From: Ruminococcaceae bacterium UBA1425
GTDB lineage: Bacteria > Bacillota > Clostridia > Oscillospirales > Acutalibacteraceae
Reading direction: 5' to 3'
Assembly (NCBI GenBank): GCA_002329365.1
Contig: DCUB01000009.1
Location: 37,411-50,600, forward strand
Length of the DNA: 13,190 bases
In this document: one piece after another, positions 1 through 5,756 of the stretch
How positions within the stretch are numbered: the first letter of the stretch is position 1
Layout: each line of letters begins with the position of its first letter
Notes under the pieces: model-generated
Databases searched by the model: none
The model's input: the letters and a program-made list of their open reading frames with translations, nothing else
What the model was told of the DNA's origin: nothing
Program-made: the position numbers and the translations under genes

Positions 1-69
1 CTGGCATTCGCCGCAGCCGCCCTCAAGTGTTGTAAGCTTTCTTGTCTTTAATGTTTTGATGCTTTTCAT
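1..69 (-). CDS. scfA: SCIFF ranthipeptide precursor, N-terminal part (runs off window)
   Basis: Reading the minus strand from the ATG at 69-67 gives 23 codons before the edge: MKSIKTLKTRKLTTLEG followed by GCGECQ. This matches the start of the SCIFF family (six cysteines in forty-five residues), small peptides whose Cys residues are crosslinked by a partner radical SAM maturase (ScfB) into thioether-bridged ranthipeptides. Two of the expected six cysteines are visible in the diagnostic GGCGECQ motif; the rest of the peptide and any maturase would lie beyond position 1. The start is fixed by a strong Shine-Dalgarno site, TAAGGAG, at 86-80 on the minus strand, 10 nt upstream. No convincing promoter was found; a CATAAT at 97-92 lacks a good -35. 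The peptide is conserved across Clostridia, and its role is not firmly known. The family call is confident because leader and core motif agree; the truncation is only the window boundary. Confidence 0.9.
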   Translation of the reverse strand, partial: MKSIKTLKTRKLTTLEGGCGECQ

Positions 70-150
70 TTATATATATCTCCTTAAAAAAATTATGCTA
101 TGCTAATATGTTTTCCGCCCCAAAAGCTCAGATGATTTGTAAGCTCGCAG

Positions 151-185
151 GGAACGGTCTTGACCGTTCCGCAAGGCTTTGCCTT
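151..185. repeat. Two adjacent inverted repeats between decarboxylase end and scfA
   Basis: GGAACGGTC (151-159) is followed after two bases by its exact complement GACCGTTCC (162-170), a 9-bp stem. A second small palindrome follows, AAGGC (173-177), TTT, GCCTT (181-185). They start 14 nt beyond the decarboxylase stop codon, where its transcript should end. On the minus strand no T-run follows the larger hairpin, so it is not a canonical intrinsic terminator. It could be a weak or factor-assisted terminator, or a copy of a dispersed palindromic repeat. Confidence 0.5.
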
Positions 186-198
186 CATATTAAAGGGC

Positions 199-1608
199 TT
201 ATTCCGTCAGCACGGTAATACTTTCCGGCAACACTCCGTATGTGCTGCGGAGCGAAACGCCGGCTTCGGCGTAACCGGAAATCAGCCGCAAAAAGTCGGG
301 GTCGATAACCTCTCCGGGAACGTAAAGAGGAACACCCGGAGGATAAGCCCATATAAACTCGGCGCAGATGAAGCCCGCCGCGTTTTCTGTGTGAACGGTT
401 GTCCTCGACGCGTTTGCCGCCTCATAAATCGGAAGCCTTGTTTCTGCTTTGACTATGGGACAAAAACATGCGCGGGAGCCGGAAGCAAGCTTCAAATCAA
501 TTTCGGTCAACGCGTCGGCAAGCCTTAAAACAGAAGCTTCCGTGTCGCCCAGTCCCGTCATGGCTATTACATAATCGGGGAAAGCCGCCTCGCATTCGAT
601 GTAATATTCGTTCCGCAGACGCTTCATCAGCTCAAAACCCGATACGGAAGACTCACCAGTGTATATTACAAGCTTTGACGGGTCGTGCTCCGCGTCTTCA
701 GGAGTAAAAAGCCGCAACCGCTTAAAGCCGGAAACGCGGCTGCGGAACAGCAGGAGATTGTCGCGCCACCGCGGGAACAGCCCGCCGCCGTTTTCGGAAA
801 GCAGGCGGACGCAGCCGTCGATTGACGAAAGCAAAAGATATGACGGGCTGCTTGTTTCAAAATATGTAAGCGCGTCCGAAACCCTTTTCGGCTCGACGCG
901 GCTTCCGTTTTGGTGAAGCAGGGCAGTCTGCGTAAGGCTCGGCAGCGTCTTGTGAAGGCTATGAACGACAAGGTCTGCGCCCGCGTGCACCGCACCGTCG
1001 GGAAAGCCGTAACCGAACCCTAAATGCGCACCGTGCGCCTCGTCGACAAGAACGGCAACACCGCGTTCATGGGACGCCTCGCATATGCCGCGAATGTCGC
1101 TTATAACGCCCTCATAGGTGGGGCTTGTCAATATTAAAAGCTGCGCGTCGGGACAGGCGTCAAGCGCGCGTATAACATCCTCTGCCGTAACAGCCTTGCA
1201 GATGCCCGTCTGCGTGTCTGTTTCGGGATAAATGTAGTGCGGCGTCAGACGAAGCAGCTCAAGCCCGTGATAAACGGAATAGTGGCAGTTGCGGGCAACT
1301 ATAACTTTTCCGCCCGGCGCGCATACGGCCTTCATGGCCGCGAGAATGCCGCAGGTACTGCCGTTTACAAGAAACCACGCGCGCCCGCTGCCCCAGACGC
1401 CGGCGGCAAGCGCCATGGCATCTTTAAGAATACCGCGCGCGTTGTGAAGCTCGTCAAAGCCGTCGATTTCGGTGATGTCGCAGCCGGCGCACAGACAGCC
1501 GAGATAACCGGCGCCGGGCAAATCGGTGTTGCGCTTGTGGCCCGGCATGTGCATCGGCAGCGCCGATTTATCGTACGATGACAGCTTTTCCAGAATACTG
1601 TTATTCAT
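199..1608 (-). CDS. Orn/Lys/Arg decarboxylase-family PLP enzyme
   Basis: A 469-residue protein of the fold-type I PLP family of ornithine/lysine/arginine decarboxylases, in the shorter Gram-positive form without the N-terminal wing domain. Family landmarks are MPGHKRN (residues 21-27), the cofactor-binding NGSTCGI region (82-88), TSPTYEG (161-167), the PLP-nitrogen aspartate in DEAH (189-192), and HSLHKTLPSLTQ (216-227), where K220 should form the Schiff base. The C-terminal domain has the typical YPPGVPLYVPGE (422-433). Such enzymes decarboxylate a basic amino acid to a polyamine or diamine in the cytoplasm; the substrate cannot be read from sequence. The start at 1608 puts MPGHK at the expected place, but its Shine-Dalgarno (GAGAG-like) is weak. 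A strong SigA-type promoter lies 31 nt upstream. The gene is transcribed toward scfA but separated from it by a palindrome, so it is probably monocistronic. Confidence 0.9.
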   Translation of the reverse strand: MNNSILEKLSSYDKSALPMHMPGHKRNTDLPGAGYLGCLCAGCDITEIDGFDELHNARGILKDAMALAAGVWGSGRAWFLVNGSTCGILAAMKAVCAPGGKVIVARNCHYSVYHGLELLRLTPHYIYPETDTQTGICKAVTAEDVIRALDACPDAQLLILTSPTYEGVISDIRGICEASHERGVAVLVDEAHGAHLGFGYGFPDGAVHAGADLVVHSLHKTLPSLTQTALLHQNGSRVEPKRVSDALTYFETSSPSYLLLSSIDGCVRLLSENGGGLFPRWRDNLLLFRSRVSGFKRLRLFTPEDAEHDPSKLVIYTGESSVSGFELMKRLRNEYYIECEAAFPDYVIAMTGLGDTEASVLRLADALTEIDLKLASGSRACFCPIVKAETRLPIYEAANASRTTVHTENAAGFICAEFIWAYPPGVPLYVPGEVIDPDFLRLISGYAEAGVSLRSTYGVLPESITVLTE

Positions 1609-1638
1609 TGCTCTCTGCCCGTTTGTTTTAGTGATTAT

Positions 1639-1667
1639 ACTATACTGTTTTTGTCCGTTCTTGTCAA
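1639..1667 (-). promoter_or_regulatory. SigA-type promoter for the decarboxylase gene
   Basis: On the minus strand TTGACA (1667-1662) is followed by a 17-bp spacer and TATAGT (1644-1639), i.e. a perfect -35 and a 5/6 -10 at ideal spacing. The -10 ends 30 nt before the ATG at 1608. A 6-bp inverted repeat (CGGACA 1690-1695 / TGTCCG 1706-1711) lies just upstream of the -35; an operator role is possible but unsupported. Confidence 0.75.
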
Positions 1668-1717
1668 CATGCAGAATGGGCGTGCGGGACGGACATGCGG
1701 CAATCTGTCCGAGGGTA

Positions 1718-1975
1718 GATTCTTCGCTTCGCTCAGAATGACATTTCGGCGGAAGGATTCTTCGCTGCGCTCAGAATGACACTTCGGCGGAAGGATTCTT
1801 CGCTGCGCTCAGAATGACACTTTTGCGGAAGGATTCTTCGCTTCGCTCAGAATGACAATTTTGCGGAAGGATTCTTCGCTTCGCTCAGAATGACACTTTT
1901 GTGGAAAGATTCTTCGCTTCGCTCAGAATGACACTTTTTACGCTCGGAATGACATTTTACGCACTCAGAATGACA
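1718..1975. repeat. Tandem array of six 38-bp hairpin-forming repeats plus decayed tail
   Basis: The motif GATTCTTCGC begins at 1718, 1756, 1794, 1832, 1870 and 1908, an exact 38-bp period over six units. Shorter, degenerate copies of the part ending in CAGAATGACA continue to about 1975. Each unit holds an imperfect palindrome: an outer 5-bp stem ATTCT/AGAAT, then on the minus strand opposed GA/GA, then GC-GAA-GC with a three-base loop. Differences between units fall in the loop (TTC or TGC on the plus strand) and in the linker (for example TTTCGGCGG versus CTTTTGCGG), not in the stems. The array sits between divergently transcribed genes, upstream of both, so it is not at the usual place for a terminator. 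It resembles intergenic REP/MITE-like repeats; no coding potential is credible. Confidence 0.85.
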
Positions 1976-1994
1976 AATTACTTATCCTGATGTT

Positions 1995-2021
1995 ATCCTG
2001 AGGCGCGGCGCGCCGAAGGAT
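1995..2021 (+). repeat. Single GC-rich hairpin with the same architecture as the 38-bp units
   Basis: On the plus strand ATCCT (1995-1999), GA, GGCGC (2002-2006), loop GGC, GCGCC (2010-2014), GA, AGGAT (2017-2021). Outer 5-bp and inner 5-bp stems are separated by opposed GA/GA, exactly the plan of the 38-bp units but on the opposite strand and with different stem bases. A partial copy, TTATCCTGA, occurs just before it at 1982-1990. Likely a second subtype of the same dispersed hairpin family. Confidence 0.7.
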
Positions 2022-2082
2022 CTTATATGTCGGTATCGAAAGCAAGCGAGTGCCGCTAATCATTTTCAAATGCAGATTTCTA

Positions 2083-2111
2083 TTGATTTATCCGACGATA
2101 TCTGTTAGTAT
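2083..2111 (+). promoter_or_regulatory. Possible extended -10 promoter for the ykgJ-LRR-nrdG run
   Basis: TTGATT (2083-2088), a 17-bp spacer whose last three bases are TGT (2103-2105), then TAGTAT (2106-2111). Each hexamer matches consensus at 4 of 6 positions and the TGn extension supports the -10. It lies 63 nt before the first ATG. It is the best candidate in 2022-2174 but not a strong one. Confidence 0.4.
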
Positions 2112-2174
2112 TACGATTGGTAATAATGGCATACATTAATTATATGTTTATCGGTTACGAAAGAGGAACGCGTC

Positions 2175-2669
2175 ATGTCTGACAGAAACCTGCTTGAGGC
2201 ATACTCGCTGATGCGGCGCGTTACGCCCTTCGGCTTCGACTGCGGCAGGCTGTGCGGCGCCCGCTGCTGCAGGGGCGGCGAAAACGACGGAATGGTTCTT
2301 TTTAACGGCGAAGCGGAGCTGCTCCGCGGCATAGAGGGCTTTGAAATCAAGAGGTCGGGCGACACGGAAATTCTTATCTGCTCCGGCGTGTGCGACAGGC
2401 GGACGCGCCCATTGGCGTGCAGGTTTTATCCCTTTTATCCGCTTATCCGCGAGGACGCCGGAAAAACTCGCTTCGACGTTGTTTACGACATACGCGGAAT
2501 CTCATCCTGTCCCGCCGTCAGCAGGCAGTTTAAGCCGAACGTAAATTTTATCCGCGCGGTACGAAAGGCGGCTCTGTGGCTCGCGCGCGACGAAAAAAAT
2601 CTTAAGATATTGAGGGACACTGCCGCCTTGTTCCGCGATATCTGCGAACTGAATGAAAAATTGTTATAA
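2175..2669 (+). CDS. YkgJ-family cysteine-cluster protein
   Basis: A 164-residue, probably cytoplasmic protein with the YkgJ (formerly UPF0153) metal-binding pattern. Cysteines occur in two clusters: C23, C27, C31 and C32 in a CGRLCGARCC arrangement, then C69, C73 and C82 in CSGVCDRRTRPLACRFYPFYP, with a further C112. In this family these cysteines are thought to bind zinc or an iron-sulfur cluster; no reaction is established for this protein. The RxxxCRxYPF element is the best family marker. Its length is normal for the small clostridial members. The start is supported by AGAGG at 2162-2166, 8 nt upstream. It is the first gene of a plus-strand run, 75 nt before the LRR gene, and probably shares its transcript. 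Family is confident, function unknown. Confidence 0.8.
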   Translation: MSDRNLLEAYSLMRRVTPFGFDCGRLCGARCCRGGENDGMVLFNGEAELLRGIEGFEIKRSGDTEILICSGVCDRRTRPLACRFYPFYPLIREDAGKTRFDVVYDIRGISSCPAVSRQFKPNVNFIRAVRKAALWLARDEKNLKILRDTAALFRDICELNEKLL

Positions 2670-2744
2670 AGACATACGAAAGGAAGAAAATAAAAACCCG
2701 ATAATGCGAAACGGTCATAAACGTTTAGGGGGAGTGAGTATTTA

Positions 2745-4037
2745 ATGAAAATGCTGAAAAGGTTCACGGCAGCGGCTGCCGCGGTTCTGATGCTCGCGGC
2801 AGGCATGGTCCCCGGCGCTCACGCGTCAGCCTCGGAAGCCGTAGAAGATTATGTTGTATCAACATTCGACCAGGGCATAATGATTGAAAAATATAACGGC
2901 AGCGAAGCACAGGTCGTTATCCCGTCGCAGATGACGCTGCCGTCAAGCGGACAGACACTTGACGTTTTCGCGATAGGCGACAATGCCTTTGCCTCAAACC
3001 TGTCCGTCACCTCTGTTACAATACCCGACACCGTAAAATTCATCGGTCAGGAAGCCTTTTCAAACTGCCAGAACATTGTATCCGTCACGTTCGGCAATTC
3101 CGTTGAAGGGATAGGCGTGTCGGCGTTCAGCTCCTGCTCGTCCATAGAGCATATTCTTCTGCCTGACAGCCTTAATCTTCTCGGAGCGGCCGCGTTCGAG
3201 TACTGCTATTCACTTAAAACGGTGCATACCGGCGACGGAATAGAAACTCTGACGAGCTACTCGTTTTCAAGATGCGGCTCTCTGTATAAGGTTACGCTCG
3301 GCAATAACGTAACGACTATTCAGAAAGATGCCTTCCTCGGAAGCAACGAGATTGAGGAGGTCTGGTTCAACGAAAAGGCGCAGAATTTCAGTATGGACAG
3401 CTTCGGCTCCGGTTTTTCCGGCAAAATATACTGTTATTACGACAGCTTTGCCGAACAATTTGCTCACGACAATAATATCGAGCACGAATATTACGAAATT
3501 TCGGGTATTACGCTTGAGGGGCCGGACAAAACGGTTTACCTTGAGGGTGAAGCCGTGAGCATTGAAGGGCTTAAGGTTACGGCAAGATATAATAACGCGC
3601 CGTCAAGAAATATCGACCTGAGCAAATGCCATATCGATACCGAATATGAGGACGACGAGGGACGTTCGATAGAGGTTATATACACCGAAGGGACAAAAAG
3701 CTTTTATAAATATGCTCACATTTCTTTCATCGAGGACGTCGTAACGGGCATAGAGATAACAAAGCTACCCGACACGCTTTTGTACCGTTACAGATACAGG
3801 CGCGGCGTAAGCCTCAGCGGAATCGAGCTTGAGGTCACTTACGAGAGCGGCAAAAGGGAAACGGTCACCGACACAAGCCTTATGACGGTAACCGGCTTCA
3901 GCAACACAAAAAGAGGAGTCCAGACACTGACGGTCAGCTATGAGGGACAGAAGGCGGAATATCAGGTTACCGTCAGGGCTCTCTGGTGGCAGTGGATTCT
4001 GCTGATAGTATGTTTCGGATGGATATGGTATAGATGA
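2745..4037 (+). CDS. Secreted BspA-type leucine-rich-repeat protein with Ig-like domains and C-terminal membrane segment
   Basis: A 430-residue exported protein. Residues 1-29 form a signal peptide (KMLKR, hydrophobic AAAAAVLMLAAG, likely cleavage after the AHASA region). Residues ~75-225 are LRR_5 (BspA-type) repeats, seen as recurring IPDTVKFIGQEAF, GNSVEGIGVSAF, PDSLNLLGAAAF and GNNVTTIQKDAF units, capped by the usual SFAEQFAHDNNIEHEYYEI segment. Two bacterial Ig-like (Big_3-like) domains follow at ~252-332 and ~333-411, each opening with a GI-x-I/L strand and containing an EG/SLSGIELEVTYESGK-like core. The protein ends with a hydrophobic, Trp-rich stretch (413-429) and a final Arg, with no LPXTG sorting motif, so it may be anchored by this tail. 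A strong AGGGGGAG site at 2727-2734 sets the start. Its stop overlaps the next start by ATGA. BspA-like proteins often mediate adhesion; the ligand here is unknown. Confidence 0.85.
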   Translation: MKMLKRFTAAAAAVLMLAAGMVPGAHASASEAVEDYVVSTFDQGIMIEKYNGSEAQVVIPSQMTLPSSGQTLDVFAIGDNAFASNLSVTSVTIPDTVKFIGQEAFSNCQNIVSVTFGNSVEGIGVSAFSSCSSIEHILLPDSLNLLGAAAFEYCYSLKTVHTGDGIETLTSYSFSRCGSLYKVTLGNNVTTIQKDAFLGSNEIEEVWFNEKAQNFSMDSFGSGFSGKIYCYYDSFAEQFAHDNNIEHEYYEISGITLEGPDKTVYLEGEAVSIEGLKVTARYNNAPSRNIDLSKCHIDTEYEDDEGRSIEVIYTEGTKSFYKYAHISFIEDVVTGIEITKLPDTLLYRYRYRRGVSLSGIELEVTYESGKRETVTDTSLMTVTGFSNTKRGVQTLTVSYEGQKAEYQVTVRALWWQWILLIVCFGWIWYR

Positions 4038-4744
4038 TGAGCTACGGCGTTAAAATCGCGGGGCTTCAAAAAATGTCCCTGCTTGATTATCCCGGCAAAA
4101 TATGCGCCACCGTTTTTCTCGGCGGCTGCAATCTCAGATGTCCGTTCTGTCACAACGCGACGCTCGTCCTGCCCGAAAGGGAGTACGAAGCGATTTCCGA
4201 GGACGAGCTGTTCGACTTTCTTACAAGACGGCTCGGCTTATTGGACGGCGTCTGCGTAACGGGCGGCGAGCCGCTGCTCGCGCCCGACACTTTAAGGCTG
4301 CTCGGAAAAATACGCTCTATGGGTTATCCCGTCAAGCTCGACACAAACGGAACCTTCCCCGAAAGGCTCTCGGCCGTGATTGACGGAGGTCTTGCAGATT
4401 ATGTGGCGATGGATATAAAAAACTCGCTGCGCAAATATCCCGAAACAACGGGTATCGGCAGCTTTGACATAGGAAACGTAATCGAGAGTGCCGATATATT
4501 AATGTCAGGCAAAATCGGGTACGAGTTCCGCACAACGGTTGTGCGGGAGTTTCATACCGCCAGCGACATTAGCCAGATAGGCGCATGGCTCAGGGGCGCC
4601 GAAAAATACTGTCTTCAAACCTTCCGCGATTCCGGCGACAATATCCGCGAAGGGCTTCACGGCTGCTCACAGGAGGAGATGGAATCGTTCGCAGATACGG
4701 CGCGGAAATATTTCAAACAGGTGGAAATAAGGGGGATGGACTGA
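4034..4744 (+). CDS. nrdG: Anaerobic ribonucleotide reductase activating protein, NrdG2 type (radical SAM)
   Basis: A 236-residue radical SAM enzyme. The signature CNLRCPFC (C32, C36, C39; CxxxCxxC) binds a 4Fe-4S cluster that cleaves S-adenosylmethionine. It is followed by the SAM-binding TGGEP motif (76-80) and KLDTNGT. The opening GVKIAGLQKMSLLDYPGK is typical of the NrdG2 subgroup of anaerobic ribonucleoside-triphosphate reductase activases, which install the glycyl radical on class III reductase (NrdD). No nrdD is in the window, so the reductase must be encoded elsewhere, or the target is another glycyl-radical enzyme. The ATG at 4034 overlaps the TGA of the LRR gene by 4 nt, implying translational coupling; the next codon is also ATG and could be used. 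The gene ends 52 nt from the convergent SOD-like gene with no clear terminator between them. Confidence 0.87.
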   Translation: MMSYGVKIAGLQKMSLLDYPGKICATVFLGGCNLRCPFCHNATLVLPEREYEAISEDELFDFLTRRLGLLDGVCVTGGEPLLAPDTLRLLGKIRSMGYPVKLDTNGTFPERLSAVIDGGLADYVAMDIKNSLRKYPETTGIGSFDIGNVIESADILMSGKIGYEFRTTVVREFHTASDISQIGAWLRGAEKYCLQTFRDSGDNIREGLHGCSQEEMESFADTARKYFKQVEIRGMD

Positions 4745-4796
4745 CGTCTATCACTCTGTATCACCTAATTCTTTATAACTGTTTCGGTATATCCTT

Positions 4797-5267
4797 TTAT
4801 TCACGGTAATACCTGAAAGCCGCAATTTCGCCGCAGGCTATAATAGCGCCGGCGTCGCCGGAGGGCTGGGTTCTGAAGTCGTCCGGATTTTCGTGTACTA
4901 TTACGGTCCGCCCTATTACTTCAGCGGGCACAAACCTGTTTGTGTAAAAAACCGAATAGTTGTACCCGTTGTTTGAAAAAAGCACGGGAAGGTCGCCCGC
5001 GTGGGCGGGATGCAGTTCTCCGGAGGGATTATAATGCCCTCCGGCTTTTTCATAGTTGCAGCAGCAGGAGCGGCCCTCATGGATATGAAAAGACAGGGGG
5101 TGGTCGGTTTTCGGAAGGTTTACAAGCTCGACGCGGACTATTGTGCCGGCAGACCACGGGTAAAACCTGACCGTTCCGCTGATGTGCCGGTGTTCGTTGT
5201 TACCGTTCATTACGGCGTAGGCGGCGGGCGGCGAGCAGAGAAGCGCGGATATGCTTTTGCAGTTCAT
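4797..5267 (-). CDS. Cu/Zn superoxide dismutase-family protein, no signal peptide
   Basis: A 156-residue protein with the SodC pattern. H61 and H63 in FHIHEG and H125 in VIVHENPDDF correspond to the copper ligands, H78 in GGHYNP to the bridging histidine, and H86, H89 and D92 in ELHPAHAGDLP to the zinc ligands. C145 in IACGE and one of C68-C70 could form the conserved disulfide. The family converts superoxide to peroxide and oxygen. The usual active-site Arg two residues after GNAG is Ile here (GDAGAII, I142), so activity may be reduced. No signal peptide is visible, unlike periplasmic SodC, so it should be cytoplasmic; clostridial homologues have a similar ALL...P.AYA N-terminus, supporting the start at 5267 rather than the internal Met20. 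AAAGGG precedes the ATG on the minus strand. The gene is divergent from rpoB. Confidence 0.85.
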   Translation of the reverse strand: MNCKSISALLCSPPAAYAVMNGNNEHRHISGTVRFYPWSAGTIVRVELVNLPKTDHPLSFHIHEGRSCCCNYEKAGGHYNPSGELHPAHAGDLPVLFSNNGYNYSVFYTNRFVPAEVIGRTVIVHENPDDFRTQPSGDAGAIIACGEIAAFRYYRE

Positions 5268-5510
5268 GTAAAAAACCCTTTCGGAATTATTATGAGAGAG
5301 TGCTTTTTTTTCGTTTTTTCAGATAGTGCGAGTCTTTCAATATTTCTGACAAGAATAAAAAACGCAAAAGAAACACGCGGAGACGTTGCGGAAATGTGCG
5401 CGTTTTTCGTTTCCGCTGTCAATACATTTTATGAACAAAATCTCACAGTGCTACATTCCGATTCGCAAATATAACAACAAAAAACCTTAAATCCGATTAT
5501 CAATTAAGCG
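5268..5510. other. Noncoding divergent region between SOD-like gene and rpoB promoter
   Basis: No credible gene is seen here. It contains the Shine-Dalgarno of the SOD-like gene (AAAGGG at 5280-5275, minus) and a 7-bp inverted repeat GCGGAAA (5388-5394) / TTTCCGC (5410-5416) with a 15-nt loop. A CATAAT at 5294-5289 (minus) could be the -10 of the SOD-like gene, but no matching -35 is present at usable spacing. Confidence 0.5.
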
Positions 5511-5578
5511 TTTTTTTCAATTTTTTTTGTAACTTTGTCCAAAAAATGCTTGACATCGGCGAAAAAAGGTCTTATAAT
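5511..5578 (+). promoter_or_regulatory. Perfect-consensus SigA promoter of rpoBC with upstream T-tracts
   Basis: TTGACA (5550-5555), a 17-bp spacer and TATAAT (5573-5578) match the housekeeping consensus at all 12 positions. Upstream, T-tracts at 5511-5517 and 5521-5528 start 10 bp apart, about one helical turn, and an A-tract lies at 5541-5546; together they resemble an UP element or intrinsically bent DNA. Transcription should start near 5585, leaving a leader of about 170 nt before rpoB. A second TATAAT at 5594-5599 has no -35 partner. Confidence 0.9.
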
Positions 5579-5600
5579 TGAAAACTGTATCATTATAATG

Positions 5601-5652
5601 GACGTCTATGCGCCATCTGAAAAAAGTGCTTTTTTCGGACGTTGCAGACGTT
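5601..5652 (+). promoter_or_regulatory. Structured 5' leader of the rpoBC transcript
   Basis: The leader can form a 10-bp hairpin: TCTGAAAAAA (5616-5625), loop GTGC, TTTTTTCGGA (5630-5639), with one U-G pair. It is flanked by GACGTCT (5601-5607) and AGACGTT (5646-5652), which can pair to enclose it. No uninterrupted U-tract follows, so it is not a simple terminator. It may be an RNA-stability or attenuation element; the biological role is inference only. Confidence 0.4.
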
Positions 5653-5756
5653 TTGTACCGATAGTAAAAATACAGCGGTTTACGGCACATTTTACATGAA
5701 TTTTTTTCATTTTCCATGTGGTGATGGACGATTAAAATGAACGGAGTGATTGGCCT

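Noticed and set aside
160..528. A 122-codon plus-strand open frame at the left end
   Set aside because: Antisense to the C-terminal part of the decarboxylase-family gene and begins in the palindrome; no family resemblance.
1690..1711. Operator upstream of the decarboxylase promoter (CGGACA/TGTCCG)
   Set aside because: A 6-bp inverted repeat with a 10-nt loop is expected by chance at this length and has no recognised regulator; noted in the promoter entry only.
1718..1975. CRISPR array
   Set aside because: The 38-bp period is made of near-identical units end to end; the linkers are themselves repeated, so there are no unique spacers, and no cas gene is present.
4745..4796. Bidirectional terminator between the convergent activase and SOD-like genes
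   Set aside because: No inverted repeat followed by a T-run was found in these 52 bases; termination here is unexplained.
5001..5474. A 157-codon plus-strand open frame across the SOD-like gene and the region upstream of rpoB
   Set aside because: It is mostly antisense to the SOD-like gene, whose metal-ligand motifs are intact, and its remainder is AT-rich with no domain or good start site.
5594..5599. A second TATAAT downstream of the rpoB promoter
   Set aside because: No -35 hexamer at 16-18 bp and no TG extension; it lies inside the likely transcribed leader.
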